Below, one piece after another: positions 43,553-50,290 of a stretch of 50,290 bases of DNA. Position 1 is the stretch's first letter. Every line of letters starts with the position of its first letter. Location of the stretch: the NCBI GenBank assembly GCA_003241385.1, contig QFPO01000022.1:1-50290 (forward strand), read 5' to 3'. The DNA is from Rhodanobacter denitrificans. Its GTDB lineage: Bacteria; Pseudomonadota; Gammaproteobacteria; Xanthomonadales; Rhodanobacteraceae. The notes below the pieces were generated by a model. It ran no database searches. It was not told the DNA's origin and saw nothing but the letters and a program-made list of their open reading frames with translations. Position numbers and translations under genes: made by a program.

Positions 43553-43779
43553 GGCAGCCCACCCGATCAGAAGCGCGCGATCGCGCGGCGCGCATTGGCG
43601 CATCGACAAGATCAAGCCAGGCTGAACGCAGCCGCCTGCGCAGGCCGATCGGGGCCTGCGACACCAAACGTGACAATCCACCGCCCTGCGCGGCACGGCG
43701 AACGGCCCTCGCGGACCGGCTTGGCCTGCCGCCGCCGGGCCGCTACGCTCTGGCGACGACGTTCATCGGTCACTCGCGC

Positions 43780-44580
43780 ATGCGCATCATCAGCTTCAAC
43801 GCCAACGGCATCCGTTCGGCCGCCAACAAGGGTTTCTTCGACTGGCTGGCGCAGCAGGACGCCGACGTCACCTGCATCCAGGAGACCAAGTCGCAGGAGG
43901 ACCAGCTGGTCGACGCCTGCTTCCGGCCGGACCGCCATCACTGTTTCTATCGCGACGCGATCACCAAGAAGGGCTACAGCGGCGTCGCGATCTATTCGCG
44001 CCGCGAGCCCGACGAGGTGCGCACCGCGCTCGGCTGGGCGCCGTTCGACGACGAGGGGCGCTACATCGAGGCGCGCTACGGCAATCTCAGCGTCGTCTCG
44101 TTCTACATCCCGTCCGGCTCGTCCGGCGACGAGCGCCAGCAGTTCAAGTACCGCGCGATGGCGTATCTGAAGCCGATCTTCGACGAATGGCTCGCCAGCG
44201 GGCGCGACTACGTGCTGTGCGGCGACTGGAACATCGTGCGTGCGCGCAACGACATCAAGAACTGGACGTCCAACCAGAAGAACTCCGGCTGCCTGCCCGA
44301 CGAGCGCGCCTGGCTCAACGGCATGATCGCCGACGACTGCGGCGACGGCACGCCGGCGCCGGCACACGGCTGGGTCGACAGCTTCCGCGCGGTCAAGCCC
44401 GACGCGGTCGAGTACACCTGGTGGTCCAACCGCGGCCAGGCACGTGCGAACAACGTCGGCTGGCGCATCGATTACCAGATCGTCACACCGTCGCTGCGTG
44501 ACCGCGTGCGCGCCTGCGCGATCACCGCCGCGCCGCGCTTCTCCGATCACGCACCGTACGCGGTCGACTACGACCTCTAG
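43780..44580 (+). CDS. xth: Exodeoxyribonuclease III
   Basis: A 266-residue AP endonuclease/3'-5' exonuclease of the ExoIII family for base excision repair. Metal and catalytic residues are visible: N7 in FNANGIR, E35 in CIQETK, the GDWNIV loop (Asp and Asn), the WRIDYQIVT segment and His257 in FSDHAPY. The product is nearly the length of E. coli XthA (268). The ATG at 43780 gives MRIISFNANGIRSA. It is divergent from the exporter gene and convergent with ampG. The 125-base gap downstream holds GCGCCTC-GAC-GAGGCGC (44642-44658) but no T run. Confidence 0.93.
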   Translation: MRIISFNANGIRSAANKGFFDWLAQQDADVTCIQETKSQEDQLVDACFRPDRHHCFYRDAITKKGYSGVAIYSRREPDEVRTALGWAPFDDEGRYIEARYGNLSVVSFYIPSGSSGDERQQFKYRAMAYLKPIFDEWLASGRDYVLCGDWNIVRARNDIKNWTSNQKNSGCLPDERAWLNGMIADDCGDGTPAPAHGWVDSFRAVKPDAVEYTWWSNRGQARANNVGWRIDYQIVTPSLRDRVRACAITAAPRFSDHAPYAVDYDL

Positions 44581-44705
44581 CGACATCGCTCGTTCTGCGC
44601 CGGCACGGGCGGACGGTGGCGACGCGTCGGCGCGTCGCGCAGCGCCTCGACGAGGCGCCCGAGGCAGGCATTCGACGCGGATCGCGTCCCGTCCCGTGCG
44701 GGGCG

Positions 44706-46076
44706 TCAGCGCGGCGTGTCGGCCGATGCGGCGGCCGGTGGCGTCGGCGCGGCGCCGTTCTCGGCCGTTCGGCGCGTACCGGCCTCGCCGATCGTGTCCT
44801 CGACCAGTCCTGCCCGCATCATCCATGCGAACAGCGCGATACCCGGCAGTGCCGCGATCGTGGTCAGCAGGTAGAAGTCGATGTAGCCCAGACGCTCGAT
44901 CAGGCCGCCGGCGGTCGTGCCGGTGACGAAGCGGCCGACGATCGAGGCCGCCGCCGACAGCAGCGCGAACTGCGTGGCCGTGAACGACAGATTGCACAGC
45001 GCCGACAGGTAGGCGACCACGACCACGCCGCCGATGCCGCTGGCGACGTTCTCGAAGCACATCGCGAACGCGAGCAGCGCATTGCTGTGACCGTACGCGG
45101 CGAGCGTCGCGAACGAGAGATTCGACACGCCCATCAGGATCAGGCTCAGCATGACCGAGCGCTTCAGGCCCAGCCGCGTGTAGAGCATGCCGCCGAGGAA
45201 GATGCCGACCAGATACGCGATGAAGCCGAAGCCGACGTCGTACTTGGCGATCTCCGCATTGGTGTAGCCGAGCTCGTCCAGCAGCAGGCGCAGCGTCAGA
45301 TTGGCCAGGGTGTCGCCGAGTTTGTGCATCAGCACGAAGGCCAGCACCAGCCAGGCGCCGTGGCGGCTGAAGAATTCGGTCAGCGGCGCGACCACGGCGG
45401 CGAACATCGCCGCGGCGCTGCGTGCCGCGATTGGCTCGCGGTGCCGCGGCGGCTCGCCGAGCCACAGACAGGCCGCCACCGCCGGCAACACGAACGCCGA
45501 GCAGAGGATGTAGGCGCCGGTCCAGCCGAGCGAGTCGGCCATCAGCAGCACCAGCGCGCCGGCCGAGACCGATCCGATCCGCCAGCCGTACTGCGACATG
45601 CCCGAGCCGACGCCGAGCTGGCGTGGCTCGAGGCTCTCGATGCGATAGGCGTCGATGACGATGTCGAACGTCGCGCCGGCCACGCCGACCAGGACGGCCG
45701 CCGCCGCGGTCGCGGCCAGATGCGTCGCCGGTTCGGCGAAGCCGAGGAACGTCACCGCGGCCGTGACGCCGGCCGCCGACAGCAGCAGCCACGAGCGGCG
45801 ATGACCGAGCCGGCCGAGCAGCGGCAGGCGCACGCGGTCGACCAGCGGCGCCCACAGGAACTTGATGTTGTAGACGAGGAAGGCCAGCGAGAACGCGGTG
45901 ATGCTGCGCTTGTCGATGCCGTCCTGGGCCAGGCGCGTGGTCAGCGTGGCGCCGATCATCGCGTACGGAAAGCCCGAGGAGATGCCGAGCAGCAGTGCGG
46001 CGACGGGTGCCCGCTCGAGATAGGGTCTCAGCAGCGCGGCGAGGCCGCCGCGGCGGCCGGGCGAAGTGGGCGTCAT
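44706..46076 (-). CDS. ampG: AmpG-type muropeptide permease
   Basis: An MFS permease of 456 residues and about twelve helices that, in its family, brings GlcNAc-anhydroMurNAc peptides from periplasm to cytoplasm for recycling. The N-terminal motif GISSGFPYAMIGATLTTRLA, FLVYNIKFLWAPLVDR and ATFDIVIDAYRIE are typical of AmpG; the Pro/Ala-rich tail is not conserved. ATG at 46076 (MTPTSPGRRG) is used; another in-frame ATG lies three codons upstream and neither has a clear Shine-Dalgarno. The upstream gene on the same strand is anmK, which acts on the imported anhydro-sugar, so these genes serve one pathway and are probably one transcript. Confidence 0.85.
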   Translation of the reverse strand: MTPTSPGRRGGLAALLRPYLERAPVAALLLGISSGFPYAMIGATLTTRLAQDGIDKRSITAFSLAFLVYNIKFLWAPLVDRVRLPLLGRLGHRRSWLLLSAAGVTAAVTFLGFAEPATHLAATAAAAVLVGVAGATFDIVIDAYRIESLEPRQLGVGSGMSQYGWRIGSVSAGALVLLMADSLGWTGAYILCSAFVLPAVAACLWLGEPPRHREPIAARSAAAMFAAVVAPLTEFFSRHGAWLVLAFVLMHKLGDTLANLTLRLLLDELGYTNAEIAKYDVGFGFIAYLVGIFLGGMLYTRLGLKRSVMLSLILMGVSNLSFATLAAYGHSNALLAFAMCFENVASGIGGVVVVAYLSALCNLSFTATQFALLSAAASIVGRFVTGTTAGGLIERLGYIDFYLLTTIAALPGIALFAWMMRAGLVEDTIGEAGTRRTAENGAAPTPPAAASADTPR

Positions 46077-46176
46077 GCGCGGCATGCTAGCCGATCGGCC
46101 GGCCGTGCGGCGGATCGCATCGCGTGGCCGGCGGACTCGCGCGACCGGTTCGGTCCGCGAGCCTGCGTTCCAGCGC

Positions 46177-47283
46177 TCAGCGCGCCCCGCCGGGATGGAT
46201 CGCGCCGAGCACGCGCGGACCACGCGCGCCGGTCACGGCCGGCAGGTTGCCGGGCCGCCCGTCCAGACGCTCGCGCGCGAGCCAGGCGAACGTCGCGGCT
46301 TCGACGAAGTCCGGATCGACGCCGGCCGCCGCGGTGCTGTGCACGGTCGCCGGTGCTAGCGCCGCGCCGAGCGCGGCCATCAGCGCCGCGTTGTGCACGC
46401 CGCCGCCGCAGACCAGCACCTCGCGCAGACCCGACGCCGCCGGATCGAGCGCGGCGGCGATGCTGTGCACGCTCAGCGCGAGCAGGGTCGCCTGCACGTT
46501 GCGCGCGTCGCCGGCGGCCGGCAGCCGCGCGTCGAGCCAGTCGAGGTTGAAGTACTCGCGGCCGGTGCTCTTGGGGGCCGGCAACGCGAAGTACGGATCG
46601 TCGAGCAGGCCGGCCAGCAGTGCCGGCTCGACCGTGCCGCCGGCCGCCCAGGCACCGCCGGCATCGCGCATCTGGCCCAGATGGCGGGCCGCCCAGGCGT
46701 CCATCAGGCAGTTGGCCGGCCCGGTGTCGAAGCCGCGCACCGATCCGTCCGCGCCGATCAGCGTGACGTTGGCGATGCCGCCGAGGTTGAGCACCGCGCA
46801 CGGCGCGCGCGGCGCGAACGCCGAGGCATGGAATGCCGGCGCCAGCGGCGCGCCCTGCCCACCTGCCGCGACGTCGCCGCGGCGGAAATCGGCGATCGTG
46901 ACGATGCCGGTGCGCTCGGCGATCACACTGGGATCGCCGATCTGCAGCGTGAACGGATGCGGCGCCGCCGGGCGGTGGCAGATCGTCTGGCCGTGCGAGC
47001 CGATCGCGCGGACTGCGGTCGGATCGATGCCGGCCGTCTCCAGCAAGGCCTGCGCGGCGGCTGCGAATGCCGCGCCGATCTCGACGTCGAGCGCGCCGTA
47101 GTTGTCCAGCGAGATCTGCGCCGACGAGCGCGCCAGCGCGAGGATCCGGACGCGCAAGGCCTCCGGATACGGATAGGTGTGTGCGCTCAGGATGTGCGGT
47201 TCGGTGCCGAAGCGCAGCAGGGCGGCATCGATGCCGTCCGCGCTGGTACCGGAGATGAGCCCGAGGTAGAGCGCCTCAGCCAT
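46177..47283 (-). CDS. anmK: Anhydro-N-acetylmuramic acid kinase
   Basis: AnmK opens and phosphorylates 1,6-anhydroMurNAc to MurNAc-6-phosphate in peptidoglycan recycling. The 368-residue product has LGLISGTSADGIDAAL at the N-terminus (phosphate loop), SHGQTICHRP, NLGGIANVTLIG and a TGPANCLMDAW segment, all family landmarks. Its ATG overlaps the stop of the upstream M23 peptidase gene by 8 bases, implying coupled translation. ampG follows after 100 bases. Together the three genes cut, import and process cell-wall fragments. Confidence 0.95.
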   Translation of the reverse strand: MAEALYLGLISGTSADGIDAALLRFGTEPHILSAHTYPYPEALRVRILALARSSAQISLDNYGALDVEIGAAFAAAAQALLETAGIDPTAVRAIGSHGQTICHRPAAPHPFTLQIGDPSVIAERTGIVTIADFRRGDVAAGGQGAPLAPAFHASAFAPRAPCAVLNLGGIANVTLIGADGSVRGFDTGPANCLMDAWAARHLGQMRDAGGAWAAGGTVEPALLAGLLDDPYFALPAPKSTGREYFNLDWLDARLPAAGDARNVQATLLALSVHSIAAALDPAASGLREVLVCGGGVHNAALMAALGAALAPATVHSTAAAGVDPDFVEAATFAWLARERLDGRPGNLPAVTGARGPRVLGAIHPGGAR

Positions 47284-48754
47284 TGTCCGCCGGCCGCGGC
47301 GAGCCGCTCGCGGCGAGGCGGTTGCCGTCGACCATCTGCAGCTTGGCCAGCATCGGCGAGGCCTGCTGGCGGAAGCGGGCCAGTTCGCCGGCCGGCAGCG
47401 GGGCCGGCGGCGGCAGGGTCACGGTCAGCGGATCGCGGTGCGCGCCGCCGATGCGGAATTCGTAGTGCAGGTGCGGGCCGGTGGCCAGACCGGTGGATCC
47501 GACGTAGCCGATCGTCGAACCCTGCGAGACGCGCTGGCCGACCTTGACGCTCGCGAAGCGCGACATGTGGCCGTACAGCGTGGTGTGCTTGCCTTCGTGC
47601 TGGATGATGATCGTGTTGCCGTAGCCATTCTGCCAGCCGCGGAACGTGATCTTGCCGTCGCCGGCGGCGCGGATCGGCGTGCCGGTCGGCGCGGCGTAGT
47701 CCACGCCCTTGTGCGCGCGCATGTAGCCGAGCACCGGATGCTTGCGGCCGGTGCTGAACTTCGAGGAGATCCGCGTGAACTCGACCGGCGTACGCAGGAA
47801 GCTCTTGCGCAGCGGACGGCCGTCCTCGGTGTAGTAGACGGTCTCGCCGTTGGTGTCGGTGTAGCGCACCGCGGTGTAGCGCTTGCCCTGGTTGACGAAC
47901 GTGGCCGCCAGCACTTCGCCGTTGCGCAGGCGCTCGCCCTCGCGATAGACCTCGTCGTAGATCACGCTGAAGCTGTCGCCCTCGCGCAGATCCTGAGCGA
48001 AGTCGATGTCGTAGCCGAACGCGTTGGCGAGCTTGATGACCATCGCGTCGCTGAGGCCGGCCTGTTCGCCAGCGTCGAACAGCGAGCGCGTGACGACGCC
48101 GTGGGCGACCTGGACGCGTCGCTCGACCAGCCGGTCCTGCACTGCCTCCTGCACGCCGTCGGTGCTGAACTGCAGCGTCACGCGCGCGGCGTCGCCGCGA
48201 TCGAAACGCATTGCGCGCAGCGAGCCGTCGGCGGCCAGATCGAACGCGAATTCGTCGCCGGGCCGGATCCGGCGCAGCGCCGACGCATCGTCCTGCGCGT
48301 CGAGCGCGCGCTGCAGATCGGTCGGCGACAGGCCCTGCTCGCGGAAGATGTCCGACAGCGACTGGCCGGCCTTGACGCGTACGACGCGCCAGTCCGCCTC
48401 GCCGTCGGTGGCCGCATCGGCCAGCGCGGCGATCGCCGGATCGGCCTCGTCGAGCGGACGCTGCGGCAGGTCGATCTGCACGGTGGTGTAGGTGACCGGT
48501 ACCGGATCCTGCCGCGTCGCGCCGGCGAACGTCGGTACGATGAAGCCGGCCAGGACGATCGCGGTGACGGCGGCGCCGCCCAGGACCCAATGCTCGCGGC
48601 GCCAGGACACCGGCGCGGCCGACACGTTCTGGACGAAGGTCCAGTTCGCGCAGCGCGAATAGAACTGAAAGTAGTGACGCTGAACCCAGCGGCGGATGGC
48701 GAGCGGGCGATTGCCCGAGCGGGTGGCCTGCGGCCGCTGGGAATGGTCGGTCAC
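47276..48754 (-). CDS. M23 family murein endopeptidase (MepM-like)
   Basis: A 492-residue periplasmic, membrane-anchored peptidase likely to cut peptidoglycan cross-links. It has one N-terminal helix (about 56-75), an OapA/LysM-like region (WRVVRVKAGQSLSDIFREQG, about 121), a Csd3-like central domain, and the M23 LytM domain at about 345-445. The zinc ligands are in HKGVDYAAP (His and Asp), LYGHMS and GPHLHYEFR. The start is GTG at 48754, with GAGG 8 bases upstream. It is divergent from tyrS and translationally coupled to anmK. It could be MepM or a related D,D-endopeptidase. Confidence 0.92.
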   Translation of the reverse strand: MTDHSQRPQATRSGNRPLAIRRWVQRHYFQFYSRCANWTFVQNVSAAPVSWRREHWVLGGAAVTAIVLAGFIVPTFAGATRQDPVPVTYTTVQIDLPQRPLDEADPAIAALADAATDGEADWRVVRVKAGQSLSDIFREQGLSPTDLQRALDAQDDASALRRIRPGDEFAFDLAADGSLRAMRFDRGDAARVTLQFSTDGVQEAVQDRLVERRVQVAHGVVTRSLFDAGEQAGLSDAMVIKLANAFGYDIDFAQDLREGDSFSVIYDEVYREGERLRNGEVLAATFVNQGKRYTAVRYTDTNGETVYYTEDGRPLRKSFLRTPVEFTRISSKFSTGRKHPVLGYMRAHKGVDYAAPTGTPIRAAGDGKITFRGWQNGYGNTIIIQHEGKHTTLYGHMSRFASVKVGQRVSQGSTIGYVGSTGLATGPHLHYEFRIGGAHRDPLTVTLPPPAPLPAGELARFRQQASPMLAKLQMVDGNRLAASGSPRPADNG

Positions 48755-48783
48755 TGCTGTCGCCTCGGTGGTACTGGCGGCGT

Positions 48784-48812
48784 ACCATACGGCCCCCCGT
48801 AATCGCCGTCAA
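48784..48812 (-). promoter_or_regulatory. Sigma-70 promoter of the M23-anmK-ampG operon
   Basis: On the minus strand TTGACG (5 of 6 matches) and TATGGT (4 of 6) are separated by exactly 17 bases. The transcript start would be near 48777, giving a 23-base leader to the GTG start. Confidence 0.55.
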
Positions 48813-48831
48813 CGTCAATGATTACGCGGGT

Positions 48832-48860
48832 TTGCGTCGCTTTCTTGAGTAACGAATAAT
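48832..48860 (+). promoter_or_regulatory. Sigma-70 promoter of tyrS
   Basis: TTGCGT (48832-48837) and AATAAT (48855-48860, 5 of 6 matches) have a 17-base spacer in an AT-rich patch. The transcript start would be near 48867, about 64 bases before the ATG. No T-box-like leader is seen. Confidence 0.5.
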
Positions 48861-48930
48861 TAACGCGACGCGCACTTTTCGGGCGGCTTCGCGCCGCTCG
48901 CCTCCTTCCTCCTTCTGTCCTGGATCGTCC

Positions 48931-50142
48931 ATGTCCGCTACCCAGTCCGCCCTCGACCTGATCGGTCGCGGCGCCGAAGAAATCATCAAGCACGACGAAC
49001 TCGAGGCGCGGCTGCGGACCGGCCGGCCGCTGCGGATCAAGGCCGGCTTCGATCCGACCGCGCCGGACCTGCACCTGGGCCACACCGTCCTGTTGAACAA
49101 GATGCGGCAGTTCCAGGACCTCGGCCACCAGGTGATCTTCCTGATCGGCGACTTCACCGGCATGATCGGCGACCCCACCGGCAAGAACGTCACGCGCAAG
49201 CCGCTGACGCGCGAGGACGTGGCGGCCAACGCGCGGACCTACGCCGATCAGGTCTTCAAGGTGCTCGATCGCGAGCGCACCGAGCTGCGCTTCAACAGCG
49301 AATGGTTCGACCCGATGCCGGCGGCCGACATGATCCGCCTGGCCGCCCAGCACACGGTCGCGCGCATGCTCGAGCGCGACGACTTCGCCAAGCGCTACGG
49401 CGCGCAGCAGCCGATCGCGATCCACGAGTTTCTCTATCCGCTGGTGCAGGGCTACGACTCGGTCGCGCTGCGCGCCGACGTCGAGCTCGGCGGTACCGAC
49501 CAGAAGTTCAATCTGCTGATGGGCCGCGGTCTGCAGGAGCACTACGGGCAGCCGCCGCAGGTCGTGCTGACGATGCCGCTGCTCGAGGGGCTCGACGGCG
49601 TGGCCAAGATGTCCAAGTCGCTCGGCAACTACATCGGCATCAACGAGCCGGCGATCGACATCGTGACCAAGACGATGAAGATCGGCGACGAGCTGACCTG
49701 GCGCTGGATCGACCTGCTGAGTTTCGAGATCTCGATCGCCGAGGCCGCCGAGCTGCGCGACGCGGTCGCCGCCGGCCAGCTCAACCCGCGCGATCTGAAG
49801 CTGCGCCTCGCGCGCGAGCTCGCGACGCGCTTCCACGGCGCGGCCGCCGCCGAGCAGGCGATCGCCGGCTGGCATGCGGTCGTGCGCGGCGAGGGCGACA
49901 CCGCTTTGCTGCCGCTGACCGACGTCGTGGTACCGCCCGAAGGCCTGCGCCTGCCGGCCCTGCTGACGGCGGCCGGACTGACCGCGAGTAACTCCGAGGC
50001 CAATCGCAAGCTCAAGGAGAACGCGGTGCGCATCGATGCGCAGGTCGTCGTCGACGCGCAGCGCGTGTTTGCGCCGGGCTTCGAAGGCGTGCTGCAGGTC
50101 GGCAAGCGCACGTTTGCGCGCGTGCGCCTCGTCGCGGCCTGA
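48931..50142 (+). CDS. tyrS: Tyrosyl-tRNA synthetase
   Basis: A 403-residue class I aminoacyl-tRNA synthetase that charges tRNA-Tyr in the cytoplasm. The HIGH motif appears as HLGH (about 48-51) in GFDPTAPDLHLGHT, and KMSKS is at about 228-232 (GVAKMSKSLGNY). ADVELGGTDQKFN forms part of the tyrosine site. A C-terminal S4 RNA-binding domain (about 340-400, with ALLTAAGLTASNSEANRKLKE) completes the enzyme. The length and KMSKS context fit the TyrZ-type subgroup of Proteobacteria. It is divergent from the M23 gene, and a hairpin with a T run follows its stop. Confidence 0.96.
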   Translation: MSATQSALDLIGRGAEEIIKHDELEARLRTGRPLRIKAGFDPTAPDLHLGHTVLLNKMRQFQDLGHQVIFLIGDFTGMIGDPTGKNVTRKPLTREDVAANARTYADQVFKVLDRERTELRFNSEWFDPMPAADMIRLAAQHTVARMLERDDFAKRYGAQQPIAIHEFLYPLVQGYDSVALRADVELGGTDQKFNLLMGRGLQEHYGQPPQVVLTMPLLEGLDGVAKMSKSLGNYIGINEPAIDIVTKTMKIGDELTWRWIDLLSFEISIAEAAELRDAVAAGQLNPRDLKLRLARELATRFHGAAAAEQAIAGWHAVVRGEGDTALLPLTDVVVPPEGLRLPALLTAAGLTASNSEANRKLKENAVRIDAQVVVDAQRVFAPGFEGVLQVGKRTFARVRLVAA

Positions 50143-50157
50143 GAGCATCGTGCGGAG

Positions 50158-50192
50158 CGTCGATGCGCGATCGCGCATCGGCGAAAATTTTT
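50158..50192 (+). terminator. Probable tyrS terminator
   Basis: The perfect palindrome CGATGCGCGATCGCGCATCG (50161-50180), extended by three more pairs, forms an 11-bp stem with a GATC loop. AAAATTTTT follows, so the T run begins four bases after the stem. The rest of the window (to 50290) shows no gene. Confidence 0.6.
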
Positions 50193-50290
50193 CGTCGCTC
50201 CCCCTTCCCGAAACGGGGCGATGTGGTTAGGATGCGCGCCCCTTGCAGGGAAGGCCGGAGAGGCTGAAGCGAGGGGGTGCAGGAAGGCAC

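Noticed and set aside
50193..50290. rRNA promoter after tyrS
   Set aside because: TAGGAT box has no -35 partner; too weak to list as a feature.

Overview
The window is very GC-rich, tightly packed chromosomal DNA from a gammaproteobacterium. The gene families and their order point to the Lysobacterales (Xanthomonadales), probably Rhodanobacteraceae-like. The clues are PII-ubiK-comM next to a beta-type glnA, an M23 peptidase-anmK pair divergent from tyrS, a DcaP-type porin beside acs, large periplasmic-TPR winged-helix regulators and a subtilase ending in FSDGFD. This placement is inference from gene content. I see no rRNA, tRNA, CRISPR array, insertion sequence or prophage. The very long open frames antisense to these genes are composition artefacts.

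Layout: 1-310 is non-coding, with a nested inverted repeat and an 18-bp tandem repeat. 0.3-9.9 kb: LTA-synthase-like transferase (-), glnE (+), GPP34-like protein (-), serine-hydrolase of beta-lactamase fold (-), LemA and a long M48 protease (+). 10-13.3 kb: pilU (-), then a DUF4398 lipoprotein and OmpA lipoprotein operon (+), a 470-bp inverted-repeat-rich gap and a YdcH/DUF465 protein. 13.4-16.9 kb: cystathionine beta-synthase and two methyltransferases. 17-23 kb: orphan LuxR-type response regulator and acs (-), divergent from a DcaP porin and an MHS-type transporter (+), a plausible acetate/carboxylate uptake and activation module. 23-29.5 kb: aldo/keto reductase, PII, ubiK, comM, glnA, uppP. 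29.5-37.1 kb: CadC-like regulator and a 1666-residue secreted subtilase. 37.3-44.6 kb: PEBP protein, TPR-sulfotransferase, Ycf46-like AAA ATPase, NdvA-like ABC exporter, exonuclease III. 44.7-50.1 kb: ampG, anmK and an M23 endopeptidase (-), then tyrS (+).

Working connections: glnE, PII and glnA are three parts of the classical nitrogen cascade. GlnA keeps the adenylylated Tyr398, PII keeps Tyr51, and the glnA upstream region carries a sigma-54 promoter with two NtrC-type boxes 32 bp apart, much as in enteric bacteria. M23, AnmK and AmpG form a peptidoglycan cutting and recycling set. LemA with the M48 protease, and the DUF4398 lipoprotein with the OmpA lipoprotein, are also functional pairs.

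I did not find a clear new multi-gene defence or biosynthetic system. The best leads are regulatory: the glnA control region, a long terminator placed 13 nt before the comM start, and an RcsAB-box-like palindrome upstream of ubiK. Among proteins they are the bacterial GPP34 protein, the transporter with a ~115-residue periplasmic insertion, and the giant subtilase with a possible C-terminal sorting tag. Several genes use GTG or TTG starts (GPP34-like, serine hydrolase, aldo/keto reductase, M23 peptidase, probably the NdvA-like exporter).
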